Source: Gemmatimonadota bacterium (GTDB lineage: Bacteria > Gemmatimonadota > Gemmatimonadetes > Longimicrobiales > Gaopeijiaceae). Taken from it: a stretch of DNA of 64,000 nt. The notes beneath the pieces were generated by a model that saw only the letters and a list, made by a program, of their open reading frames with translations, was not told where the DNA came from and made no database searches. The position numbers were made by a program, and so were the translations under genes. Of the stretch, positions 34,444 through 42,567 are shown piece after piece (position 1 is the first letter of the stretch; every line of letters starts with the position of its first letter). The stretch is taken from the NCBI GenBank assembly GCA_030428885.1, contig JAUIEJ010000003.1, forward strand, positions 407,484 to 471,483. Direction: 5' to 3'.

Positions 34444-37140
34444 ATGACGAACCGAAACGCCCTTCTCCGCTTCGTGTTGCCCGGCCTCGTTCCCCTGGCC
34501 ATGGGGTGCGGCGACGCCCACCCCGAGGGCCTGGAGCTCGGGGTCACCCGGACCCTGGCCCAGGTCCGGGCCTCCACCCTCTCGGACGTGGCGTACCACG
34601 TCCGCCTGGAGATTCCCCGGGAGCGGACCGCGCGGGTCACGGGGGCGATCTCGGTGGCGTTCACCTGGGACGACCCGGACGGGCGCGCCGTGGTGCTGGA
34701 CTTCAAGGACCCGGGCGAGCGGATCCACGCCCTCCGGGTCGACGGGGCTCCGGCGGAGTGGCAGGCCGTGGACGACCACGTGGTGCTGCCTCCCTCCGAA
34801 CTCACCGCCGGGGGCCCCAACGTGGTGGAGATCGAGTTCGACGCCGGTGACGAGGCGCTGAACCGCAACGACGAGTTTCTCTACACGCTGTTCGTGCCCG
34901 ACCGGGCCCACTTCTCCCTCCCGGTCTTCGATCAACCCGATCTCAAGGCCCGGGTCTCGTGGGAGCTCACGGTGCCCGACGGATGGGTGGCCGTGGCCAA
35001 CGGTCCGGCGGAGGTCGAACCCCCCATTCCGCCCGAGGCCGCGGGGGCCGGCGTGGATCCGGGGCGGGTGGGACCCCCGTCGCCGGGCGAGCCCCGGACG
35101 TACCGGTTCGCCCCGTCCCAGCCCATCCCCACCTACCTCATGGCCTTCGCCGCCGGGCGCTTCACCATCGAGGCCGCGGAGCGGGAGGGGCGCACGTACC
35201 ACATGTACCACCGGGAGACCGACAGCTCCCGGGTGGAACGCAACCGGGACGAGATCTTCGATCTGGTGGCCCGGTCCATGGCCTGGATGGAGGACTACAC
35301 GGGCATCGACTACCCCTTCGCCAAGTACGATTTCGTCCTGATCCCGCCGTTCCAGTACGGGGGCATGGAGCATCCGGGCGCCGTGTTCTACCGGGCGTCG
35401 TCGCTGTTCCTGGACGAATCGGCCACCCAGAACGCCCGCCTGGGCCGGGCGTCCCTCATCGCCCACGAGACGGCCCACATGTGGTTCGGCGACCTCGTGA
35501 CCATGGCCTGGTTCGACGACGTCTGGACGAAGGAGGTGTTCGCCAACTTCATGGCGGCCAAGATCGTGCACCCCTCCTTTCCCGAGGTGGACCACGACCT
35601 GCGGTTTCTCCTGGCCCATCACCCCACGGCCTACGGTGTGGACCGCACCCGGGGGGCGAATCCCATCCGGCAGCCGTTGGACAACCTCCGGGAGGCCGGC
35701 ACCCTCTACGGCGCCATCATCTACCAGAAGGCGCCCATCGTCATGCGCCAACTCGAACTGCGGGTGGGGGAGGACCTCATGCGCACCGGCCTGCGTCGGT
35801 ACCTGGAGCGCCACGCCTACGGCAACGCCACCTGGCCCGACCTCATCACGATCCTCGACGAACCCACCCCCGACGACCTCGTGGCGTGGAGTCGGGTCTG
35901 GGTCGACGAGCCCGACCGCCCCACGGTGCACATCACCCTGGAGGAGGACGCCGGCGTGTACCGGCCCGTGGTGGAGCAGTCCGACCCCGCCGGTCGGGGC
36001 CGGATCTGGCCCCAGCAACTGCTCCTCGTGGAGATGCGGGACCTGCGGAGTCGCATCTCGGCCTCCCTGGACCTCCGGCAGGCCCGGCAGACGTTCCCCC
36101 GGTGGGCCGCGGGCCCCGAACCCCGCTGGGTGCTCCCCAACGGGCGGGGGGTGGAATACGGGCGCTTCGTCCTGGACGACGCCGCCCTGACCCGACTCAT
36201 GGAGGACGTGGACCGGATCCCCGCACCCATCCTCCGAGGGTCGGCCTGGCTGGTGATCCAGGATGCTCTGCTCGAGGGCCAGGTCTCGCCGGAGGCGGTC
36301 CTGGATCGGGCCCTGGCCGCGTTGGAAACCGAACCCGACGAGCAGCTCGTCTCGCTGCTGGTGGGCCTGGTGACCTCGACATTCTGGGACTTCCTCCCGC
36401 CCGAGGAACGGATCCGACGGGCCCCGGCGGTGGAGGCGGCCTTCGACGCCGGTGTGGCGGCCGCGGAGCGGGCCTCCCTCAAGGCGACGTGGTTCGGCGG
36501 ATGGCGGAGCGTCGCTCTCTCCGAGGCGGCGGTAGGCCGCATGCGGGCCCTCTGGGCCGGCGACGACTCCGTTCCCGGGCTGCCCCTCTCCGAGTCCGAT
36601 CGGACCGAACTGGCCGAGGCCCTGGCGGTGCGGGGAGTGGAGGGCGCCGAGGAAATCCTGGCCACCCAGGCCCGGCGCATCGACAACCCCGACCGGCGGG
36701 AGCGGTTCGACTTCGTGCGCCCGGCCCTCTCGGAGGATCCGGCCACCCGAGCCGCCTTCTTCGGTACCCTGGCCGACCCGGCCCAGCGGGAACGGGAGCC
36801 GTGGGTCCTGGCGGGGTTGGCGGCGTTGAACCACCCGCTCCGTCAGGAGGAGGGTCTGGCGTTCGTCCGTCCCGGGCTCGATCTCCTGGAGGAGATCCAG
36901 GCCACGGGGGACATCTTCTTCCCCGGGCGGTGGCTCGACGCTCTCCTGGGCGGCCACCAGACTCCCGAAGCCGCCCGGGCGGTGGCCACCTTTCTGGAGG
37001 AGCGCCCCGATCTGCCCCCGCGGCTGAGGGCCAAGGTGCTCCAATCCGCCGACGGCGTGGTCCGTTCGGCGCGCATCGTGTACGGCGACGACATCGAGCT
37101 GCCCCGGGCTCCGGAGCGGCGCAGGGGGAACGGATCATGA
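34444..37140 (+). CDS. M1 family zinc aminopeptidase, lipoprotein
   Basis: 898 residues. Lipobox LAMGC in the signal peptide anchors it in the envelope. The catalytic domain has the substrate motif YGGMEHPGA (a variant of GAMEN), the zinc site HETAH at 341-345 with the third ligand Glu 364 in TKEVFANF, 18 residues further as expected, and a downstream tyrosine region. The N-terminal beta-saddle covers about 40-230 and the C-terminal helical, ERAP-like arch about 560-890. Removes N-terminal residues from peptides. Its stop overlaps the next gene by ATGA. It has no ribosome-binding site but a well-placed -10 element. Confidence 0.92.
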   Translation: MTNRNALLRFVLPGLVPLAMGCGDAHPEGLELGVTRTLAQVRASTLSDVAYHVRLEIPRERTARVTGAISVAFTWDDPDGRAVVLDFKDPGERIHALRVDGAPAEWQAVDDHVVLPPSELTAGGPNVVEIEFDAGDEALNRNDEFLYTLFVPDRAHFSLPVFDQPDLKARVSWELTVPDGWVAVANGPAEVEPPIPPEAAGAGVDPGRVGPPSPGEPRTYRFAPSQPIPTYLMAFAAGRFTIEAAEREGRTYHMYHRETDSSRVERNRDEIFDLVARSMAWMEDYTGIDYPFAKYDFVLIPPFQYGGMEHPGAVFYRASSLFLDESATQNARLGRASLIAHETAHMWFGDLVTMAWFDDVWTKEVFANFMAAKIVHPSFPEVDHDLRFLLAHHPTAYGVDRTRGANPIRQPLDNLREAGTLYGAIIYQKAPIVMRQLELRVGEDLMRTGLRRYLERHAYGNATWPDLITILDEPTPDDLVAWSRVWVDEPDRPTVHITLEEDAGVYRPVVEQSDPAGRGRIWPQQLLLVEMRDLRSRISASLDLRQARQTFPRWAAGPEPRWVLPNGRGVEYGRFVLDDAALTRLMEDVDRIPAPILRGSAWLVIQDALLEGQVSPEAVLDRALAALETEPDEQLVSLLVGLVTSTFWDFLPPEERIRRAPAVEAAFDAGVAAAERASLKATWFGGWRSVALSEAAVGRMRALWAGDDSVPGLPLSESDRTELAEALAVRGVEGAEEILATQARRIDNPDRRERFDFVRPALSEDPATRAAFFGTLADPAQREREPWVLAGLAALNHPLRQEEGLAFVRPGLDLLEEIQATGDIFFPGRWLDALLGGHQTPEAARAVATFLEERPDLPPRLRAKVLQSADGVVRSARIVYGDDIELPRAPERRRGNGS

Positions 37141-39164
37141 TGGGACGACGCTTCGCCTGGGGACTTCTCCTGGGTTCGGCCCTCTGGACGGCGGGCTGCG
37201 GGCCCGGTGACCCCCTTCCCGGGAGCGACGTGGCCTCTCCCGATCTCCGGCCCGCCGACGGTCTTCTGGAGCGCCCCGATCTCCAGGCGGTGGTGGAGTT
37301 GGAGCTGGCCCGGGACGGGGCGGGACTGCGGGCGCGGCTCCGGGACGAGGATCCCGCGGTGCGGGCCCGGGCGGCCTACGCCCTGGCCACGGTGAAGGAC
37401 CTGGGCGCCGTGGCCGAACTCCGTGCCCTCCTGGCCGACCCCGATCCCCGGGTCCGGGCCGATGCGGCCTTCGCCCTGGCCCACTACTCCGGCGCCGGGG
37501 ACGCGGGCGATCAGATGGCCGACCGGCTGGCCGTCGAGACCGATCCCCAGGTGCGGGCCGCCCTGGTGGACGCCCTGGGCAAGGCCGGGTACAGTCGGTC
37601 GCTGGGCGTGCTCCTCACCCTGGACGGGGCCGACCGGGCGGCGGCCACCCTGGCCCTCTCCCGGGCCGTGCTGCGGGGCTCGCCGCCGGGGGCGGCCGTG
37701 GACACGCTTGTGGCGCGCATGGCCGATCCCGACCCCCTGGTGCGGCGCAATGCCGCGTATTTCATGGAACGGGTGGACGATCCGTCGCTCTGGGTCGACC
37801 ACCGGGGCCCCATTCGGACGGCCCTGGACGCCATGCCCCTGGACGACCCGGCCGCCCTCTCCCTGGTGGACGGCCTGGGCGCCCGCTTCGACGTCTTCTC
37901 CCTCCCCCGCATCGTCCGCCGGGCCCGGTGGGCCTCGGACTGGCGGGTGCGGGCCAACGCCATGGCGGCGCTGGAAGGCATGGGGCAGGGTGAGGAGCGC
38001 CTCCTGGCCCTCCTGAACGGACTCGACGACCCCTCCCCCCACGTCCGGACCCAGGCGGCCGCCGTCCTGGCCGACGCTCCGCCGGCGGACGACGTTCAGG
38101 CCTGGCTTCGGGAGTGGCTCCGCCGGAATCCCCGGGATTTCGCGGCGGTGGGCGGCGTTCTGGAACTCCTGGCCCGGGCCGGGGAAGCCGACACCGTCCT
38201 GGGGTGGGTCGAGGGGCTGGACCCCGAGGACGACCGGGGCTGGACCACGGCCATCCCGGCCCTCCGGGCGCTGGAGGGCGAGGCGGCGCTCGACGCCCTT
38301 CTGGACGCCGCCGCCTCGGGCCGGCCGGCGGTGTCCCGCGCCGCGGCCACCGCCCTGGTGGACCGGGTGGAGACGGCCCGGGGATTCGGGGTGGAGGCCG
38401 CCTCCGTCGACCTCCTGGCCCGGGCCCTGGACGAAGCGGACCCGGGCGCGGTGCCTCTCCTGGCCCGGGCCCTGGCCGATTCGACGCTCCGGGCCTTCGG
38501 TGGGGAGGCCCGCCTGGCGTCGTCGTGGAACGGCGCCGGAGCGGCCCGTCGGGAGGCCCTGGCCCGGGGACTGCGGCAGGCCGGGGCGGACTCGCTCCTG
38601 GCGAGCCTCGGCGGAGATGTGGACGCTCCCGGGCCGGACGGGGCAGGCGGGGGGGCGCCCCGGGGGAGGGCCGCCGTGGACTGGCAGGCCCTCCACGCCC
38701 TGGGCCCCCGGCCCCGGTGGATCGTGGAGACGGAGCGGGGCACGGTGGTGCTGGAACTCGCCGCCGACGAGGCGCCCCTCACCGTTCTGACCCTCTCCAC
38801 CCTGGCCCGGGACGGCCGCTTCGACGGCGTTCCGTTCCACCGGGTGGTGCCCAACTTCGTGGTCCAGGGGGGGAACCTCGCCCTGGGGACGTCCCCCGAA
38901 CCTCCGGCGCCCCGGCTCGCCACCGAGCTCACCCGCATTCCCTTCGAGCGGGGGGTGGTGGGGATGGCCAGCACGGGGTCCCAGGACACGGAAACGAGCC
39001 AGTTCTTCATCACCCACGACCGCACGCCCCACCTGGACGGCGGCTACACGGCGTTCGGTTGGGTGGTGCGGGGAATGGACGTGGTGGACCGCATCGTCCA
39101 GGGCGATCGCATCGTCTCGGTGCGGGTGGTCCCCGACGCGGGAGACGCCTTTCGCACTTTTTGA
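37137..39164 (+). CDS. HEAT-repeat plus cyclophilin (PpiB-type) lipoprotein
   Basis: 675 residues. Lipobox LWTAGC near residue 21 predicts a lipid-anchored envelope protein. Residues about 45-500 are HEAT/armadillo-like helical repeats (for example RARAAYALATVKDLGAVAEL, RVRADAAFALAHYSG). The C-terminal 150 residues (about 526-675) are a complete cyclophilin peptidyl-prolyl isomerase with FHRVVPNFVVQGG and SQFFITHDRTPHLDG. The combination suggests a surface or periplasmic chaperone in which the HEAT arch binds a partner near the isomerase. Translationally coupled (ATGA) to the M1 peptidase and downstream of the barrel protein. Confidence 0.85.
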   Translation: MMGRRFAWGLLLGSALWTAGCGPGDPLPGSDVASPDLRPADGLLERPDLQAVVELELARDGAGLRARLRDEDPAVRARAAYALATVKDLGAVAELRALLADPDPRVRADAAFALAHYSGAGDAGDQMADRLAVETDPQVRAALVDALGKAGYSRSLGVLLTLDGADRAAATLALSRAVLRGSPPGAAVDTLVARMADPDPLVRRNAAYFMERVDDPSLWVDHRGPIRTALDAMPLDDPAALSLVDGLGARFDVFSLPRIVRRARWASDWRVRANAMAALEGMGQGEERLLALLNGLDDPSPHVRTQAAAVLADAPPADDVQAWLREWLRRNPRDFAAVGGVLELLARAGEADTVLGWVEGLDPEDDRGWTTAIPALRALEGEAALDALLDAAASGRPAVSRAAATALVDRVETARGFGVEAASVDLLARALDEADPGAVPLLARALADSTLRAFGGEARLASSWNGAGAARREALARGLRQAGADSLLASLGGDVDAPGPDGAGGGAPRGRAAVDWQALHALGPRPRWIVETERGTVVLELAADEAPLTVLTLSTLARDGRFDGVPFHRVVPNFVVQGGNLALGTSPEPPAPRLATELTRIPFERGVVGMASTGSQDTETSQFFITHDRTPHLDGGYTAFGWVVRGMDVVDRIVQGDRIVSVRVVPDAGDAFRTF

Positions 39165-39201
39165 CACTAAACACCGTTACACCCCGTAGGGGCGGTACGT
39201 A

Positions 39202-39230
39202 TTGAAGCCGCCCAGGTGTTTGTTTACAGT
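39202..39230 (+). promoter_or_regulatory. Leaderless promoter and likely operator of the TetR gene
   Basis: TTGAAG (39202-39207), 17-base spacer and TACAGT (39225-39230) end 6 bases before the TetR ATG, so the message should start at that codon; no Shine-Dalgarno sequence. The surrounding AT-rich stretch (39158-39240) contains partly symmetric strings such as GTGTTTGTTTACAGTGTTCAC, a plausible autoregulatory operator. Confidence 0.55.
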
Positions 39231-39236
39231 GTTCAC

Positions 39237-39917
39237 ATGTCAGAACAGCGCGAAAAGATCCTGGTCCACGCCTGCGACCTGTTCCTGAGGGACGGGCTCG
39301 AGGGCTTTTCCATGCGGAAGCTGGCTCGGGCCGTGGGCGTCACGGCGCCGGCCCTCTACCGTCACTACGACGGGAAGGAGGCCCTGCTCCACGACGTTCT
39401 GTCGGAGGCGTACCGGCGCATGTCACGCCACCTCTATCAGGCCCTGGAGGGGAGCACGCCCCGGGACCGCCTCCGCATGGCCGGCGAGGGATACATGTCG
39501 TTCGCCCTGGAGCATCCTCGCCTGTACGACGCCCTCTTCGCCTCGCCGGAACTGGTGGGGCTCGAGGGGATCCCCGAAGAAGTGGAAGCCCAGGGCTGTG
39601 CCGTGGGTCGCTTCTGGAACGACCGGATCCGGGAGTGCATGGACGAAGGCATCCTCCGGCGGCAGGACCCGGAGGCCGTGGGACTCACCTTGTGGGCCCA
39701 CGCCCACGGAATGATCTCCCTCTACTCCCGGGGCTTCATGATGCCCGGCGGCACGCCGGATCCGGACGCGTTCCGGTCGATGTTCAGGGACTCCATGCGT
39801 CGTCTCTACGAGGGGCTGGCCGTGGAGGGGGCCGTGATGGACGACGATTCCCGCGGGGGCGGCCCTCCGGCCGACTCCGGCGGCGACGAAACGACGACTG
39901 CGGGAGCGGCGGCCTGA
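39237..39917 (+). CDS. TetR/AcrR-type transcriptional regulator
   Basis: 226 residues. The N-terminal helix-turn-helix spans about residues 5-50 (REKILVHACDLFLRDGLEGF then MRKLARAVGVTAPALYRHY). The C-terminal ligand-binding domain (about 70-200) is the typical all-helical fold, and the last 25 residues are acidic low complexity. Sits in front of TolC, membrane-fusion and RND genes, so it is most likely the repressor of this efflux operon, responding to a pump substrate. ATG at 39237 follows a promoter, not a ribosome-binding site. Confidence 0.93.
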   Translation: MSEQREKILVHACDLFLRDGLEGFSMRKLARAVGVTAPALYRHYDGKEALLHDVLSEAYRRMSRHLYQALEGSTPRDRLRMAGEGYMSFALEHPRLYDALFASPELVGLEGIPEEVEAQGCAVGRFWNDRIRECMDEGILRRQDPEAVGLTLWAHAHGMISLYSRGFMMPGGTPDPDAFRSMFRDSMRRLYEGLAVEGAVMDDDSRGGGPPADSGGDETTTAGAAA

Positions 39918-39938
39918 CGGCCCCGGTCTCGAACATAG

Positions 39939-41441
39939 ATGAACGGTGAGGACGTGGTGACGACATCGAACAGGCGCCCCAGCGGGCGCGCGTGGGTGTG
40001 GGCCGTAGGGGCGACTCTGGCGTCGGCGGGTGCGATCCCGGCGGCGGCCCAGCAGCCCGGGTCCGGCGCCCTGGACCTGGAAACGGCCGTGCGGACGGCC
40101 CTGGACCGGAACCCCCAGTTGCGGGCGGCGCGGTTCGGCCTCGACGAGGCCAACGAGCAGGTGAGCGAGGCGTGGGGCAGCGTCTACCCGAGCCTCGACT
40201 TCTCGTCGACGTACACCCGCAACGTATCGCCGGCGGTGAACTTCCTTCCGGCCAACATCTTCGATCCCAACGCCGAGGAGGGGGAGCTCATCAGCGTCCA
40301 GTTCGGCGCCGACAACACGTGGCAGATGTCGGTGAATCTGGAGCAGCCCCTCTTCAACGCCGCGGCCTTCATCGGCGTGGGGGCGGCCGGGCGCTACAAG
40401 GCGCTCCAGGAGGAATCGGTCCGGGGTCAGGCCCACGAGGTCGTGACCCGGGTCCGGGAGTCGTACTACGGACTCCTCCTGGCCCAGGAGCAGGCGCGTC
40501 TCACGGAAAACTCCGTGCGCCGGGTCCGGGAGAGCCTCACCGAGACCCGGGCCCTCAACCAGGCCGGTCTCGCGTCGGACTACGACGTGCTGCGGCTGGA
40601 GGTGGAACTGGCCAACCTGGAGCCGGCGCTGCGCCAGGCCACCAATGCCGTGGCCCAGGGTCGTCGCCAGATGGGCATCGACCTGGGCCTCGACGCCGAG
40701 GCCACCGAGGCGCTGAGCGTGGAGGGGACCCTCGCCGAGCTCGATCTCGGCGATCCCTCGGCGAACTCGCCGGCGAATCGGCAGATCCTCTCCTTCGTGG
40801 GGGTGCCGTGGAGCGACGAGCCCGGCACGCCCGAGCTCGCCGAGATGGTGGGCCGACGCTCCGACGTGCGTCAGCTCGAACTGACCGAGACCCTCCGCCA
40901 CACCGAGCTGCGACTGGAGCAGGTGGAGTACCTGCCCCGGCTGTCGTTCTTCGGGACGTACGCCATCAACAGTCAGCAGAACGGGAGCCCGGAATTTTTC
41001 GGGGCGCCTCGGGCGTACTCCCGGAACGTGGGGGTCCAGTTGACCGTTCCCATCTTCCAGGGGTTCCAGCGCGACGCCCGCATCGACCAGAAGCGGGCCG
41101 TGCTCCGCCAGGCCGAGACCCAGACCGAGCTGGCCCGAAGCCAGGGCACGGCCGAGGTCCGGACGCTCCTGGAGCAGGCCGACGAGGCCCGGGAGCGGGC
41201 CGCGGGACAGCGACTGGCCGTGACCCAGGCCACCCGGGGGTTCGACATCGCCCGGGCGCAATATCGCGAGGGACTCGGCTCCCAGCTCGAGCTGACCGAC
41301 GCCGAGGTGGCGCTTCGACAGAGTGAATTCAACTACGCCCAGGCGGTCTACGACTTCCTGGTCGCCCGGGCCCGACTCGATGCCGCGGCGGGGCAGGTGC
41401 CCCTCGTGGGTGAGGAGATGGGAGGGGGCGACGATGCGTGA
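39939..41441 (+). CDS. TolC-family outer-membrane factor of the RND pump
   Basis: Trimeric outer-membrane duct that joins the RND pump. 500 residues (from ATG 39939). After the signal peptide (ending AIPAAAQQ), two TolC halves are visible, with the long helices (VVTRVRESYYGLLLAQEQARL and the second half AEVRTLLEQADEARERAAGQ) and beta strands FSSTYTRN and SFFGTYAIN. The start is uncertain: GTG at 39954 or 39957 after GGTGAGG is a good alternative. Overlaps the adaptor gene by 8 bases. Confidence 0.92.
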   Translation: MNGEDVVTTSNRRPSGRAWVWAVGATLASAGAIPAAAQQPGSGALDLETAVRTALDRNPQLRAARFGLDEANEQVSEAWGSVYPSLDFSSTYTRNVSPAVNFLPANIFDPNAEEGELISVQFGADNTWQMSVNLEQPLFNAAAFIGVGAAGRYKALQEESVRGQAHEVVTRVRESYYGLLLAQEQARLTENSVRRVRESLTETRALNQAGLASDYDVLRLEVELANLEPALRQATNAVAQGRRQMGIDLGLDAEATEALSVEGTLAELDLGDPSANSPANRQILSFVGVPWSDEPGTPELAEMVGRRSDVRQLELTETLRHTELRLEQVEYLPRLSFFGTYAINSQQNGSPEFFGAPRAYSRNVGVQLTVPIFQGFQRDARIDQKRAVLRQAETQTELARSQGTAEVRTLLEQADEARERAAGQRLAVTQATRGFDIARAQYREGLGSQLELTDAEVALRQSEFNYAQAVYDFLVARARLDAAAGQVPLVGEEMGGGDDA

Positions 41442-42567
41442 TTCCATACGAGACGACTCCATGACGACGACGATCGACACCCGGCGCGGCCGGGCTTGGA
41501 TGGCCATGGCGGGACTCCTGGTGGCGGCGGCCGCCTGCGGCGGCGACGCCCAGGCCGACGGCGCCGACACCGAAGGGGAGGAGGCCGGCGAGGCCTTCGC
41601 CCGCATCATCAACGTCGAGGTGACGCCGGTGGAGCGGACGCGATTCGAGGAGCGGATCCGCCTCACCGGGACGGTGGAGGCGAACCGCGACGTCACGGTT
41701 TCGGCCGAGGAGAGCGGCACCATCACCGAGATCCTGGTGGACAAGGGTCAGCGGGTGTCGGTGGGCGACTCCATTCTCCGCATCGACGATCGACTGCTCC
41801 GCTCCCAGGTGGACGAGGCTCGGGCCCGTGCGGCGCTGGCCGCCGAGACCTGGACCCGGCGCAAGCGCCTCTGGGAGGAGGACCGGGTGGGTTCGGAGCT
41901 CGCCTACCTCGAGGCCCGGTACGCCTCGGAGCAGGCGACGGCGGGGCTGGCGTCCCTGGAGCGGCGTCTGGAGCGGACGGTGGTCACGGCCCCCATCGAG
42001 GGCGTCCTGGACGACCGCATGGTGGAGCTGGGGACCCTGGTGTCTCCCGGCACGCCCGTGGCGCGCATCGTCGACCTCAACCCCCTGAAGATCGTGGGCG
42101 GCGTGCCCGAGCGGTTCGCGCCCGACGTGCGGCGGGGTGCCGACGCCGTCATCGGCTTCGACGTCCTCACCGACCGGACCTTCGAGGCCGCGGTGAGCTT
42201 CGTCGGGTCGGCGGTGGACGCCCGGTCCCGGACCTTCCCGGTGGAGCTCCTGCTGCCGAACCCGGGGGGCGTCATCAAGCCCGAGATGGTGGCCAACATC
42301 CAGGTGGTGCGGCGCACCCTCGACGAGGCGGTGGTGGTGGACCAGGACGCCCTGGTCCGGAAGGAAGACGGGTACGCGGTCTACGTGGTGGAAGGGTCGG
42401 GCACCGACCTCACGGCCCGGATGCGGCCGGTGGAGACGGGCCCGTCCCAGGCGGACCGGGTCGTGGTGGAATCGGGACTGGAGCCCGGTGATCGGTTGAT
42501 CACCGTGGGCCAGCAGCAGGTCGCAGAGGGTGATCGCGTGCGCATCGTGTCGGGAGGCGATTCATGA
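41434..42567 (+). CDS. RND efflux periplasmic adaptor (membrane-fusion lipoprotein)
   Basis: 377 residues. Signal peptide with lipobox (AAAAC) for anchoring in the inner membrane. Domain order is typical for MFPs: beta-strand entry RIRLTGTVEANRDVTVSAEE, lipoyl half with GQRVSVGDSILRIDDR, hairpin helices (residues about 120-175), second lipoyl half RTVVTAPIEGVLDDR, then beta-barrel and membrane-proximal domains. Links TolC to the RND permease. Good ribosome-binding site GGGAGGGGG upstream; the stop overlaps the permease start (ATGA). Confidence 0.93.
   Translation: MRDSIRDDSMTTTIDTRRGRAWMAMAGLLVAAAACGGDAQADGADTEGEEAGEAFARIINVEVTPVERTRFEERIRLTGTVEANRDVTVSAEESGTITEILVDKGQRVSVGDSILRIDDRLLRSQVDEARARAALAAETWTRRKRLWEEDRVGSELAYLEARYASEQATAGLASLERRLERTVVTAPIEGVLDDRMVELGTLVSPGTPVARIVDLNPLKIVGGVPERFAPDVRRGADAVIGFDVLTDRTFEAAVSFVGSAVDARSRTFPVELLLPNPGGVIKPEMVANIQVVRRTLDEAVVVDQDALVRKEDGYAVYVVEGSGTDLTARMRPVETGPSQADRVVVESGLEPGDRLITVGQQQVAEGDRVRIVSGGDS

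Noticed and set aside
31846..37044. Very long open frame antisense to the barrel and M1 genes
   Set aside because: It runs opposite to two clearly homologous proteins and its product is His/Gly/Arg/Pro-rich without domains. Long antisense frames are a known effect of GC-rich codon use.
39161..39166. TTGACA as a -35 for the TetR gene
   Set aside because: No acceptable -10 at 16-18 bases; the TTGAAG-TACAGT pair fits spacing and start better. TTGACA here overlaps the stop codon of the cyclophilin gene.
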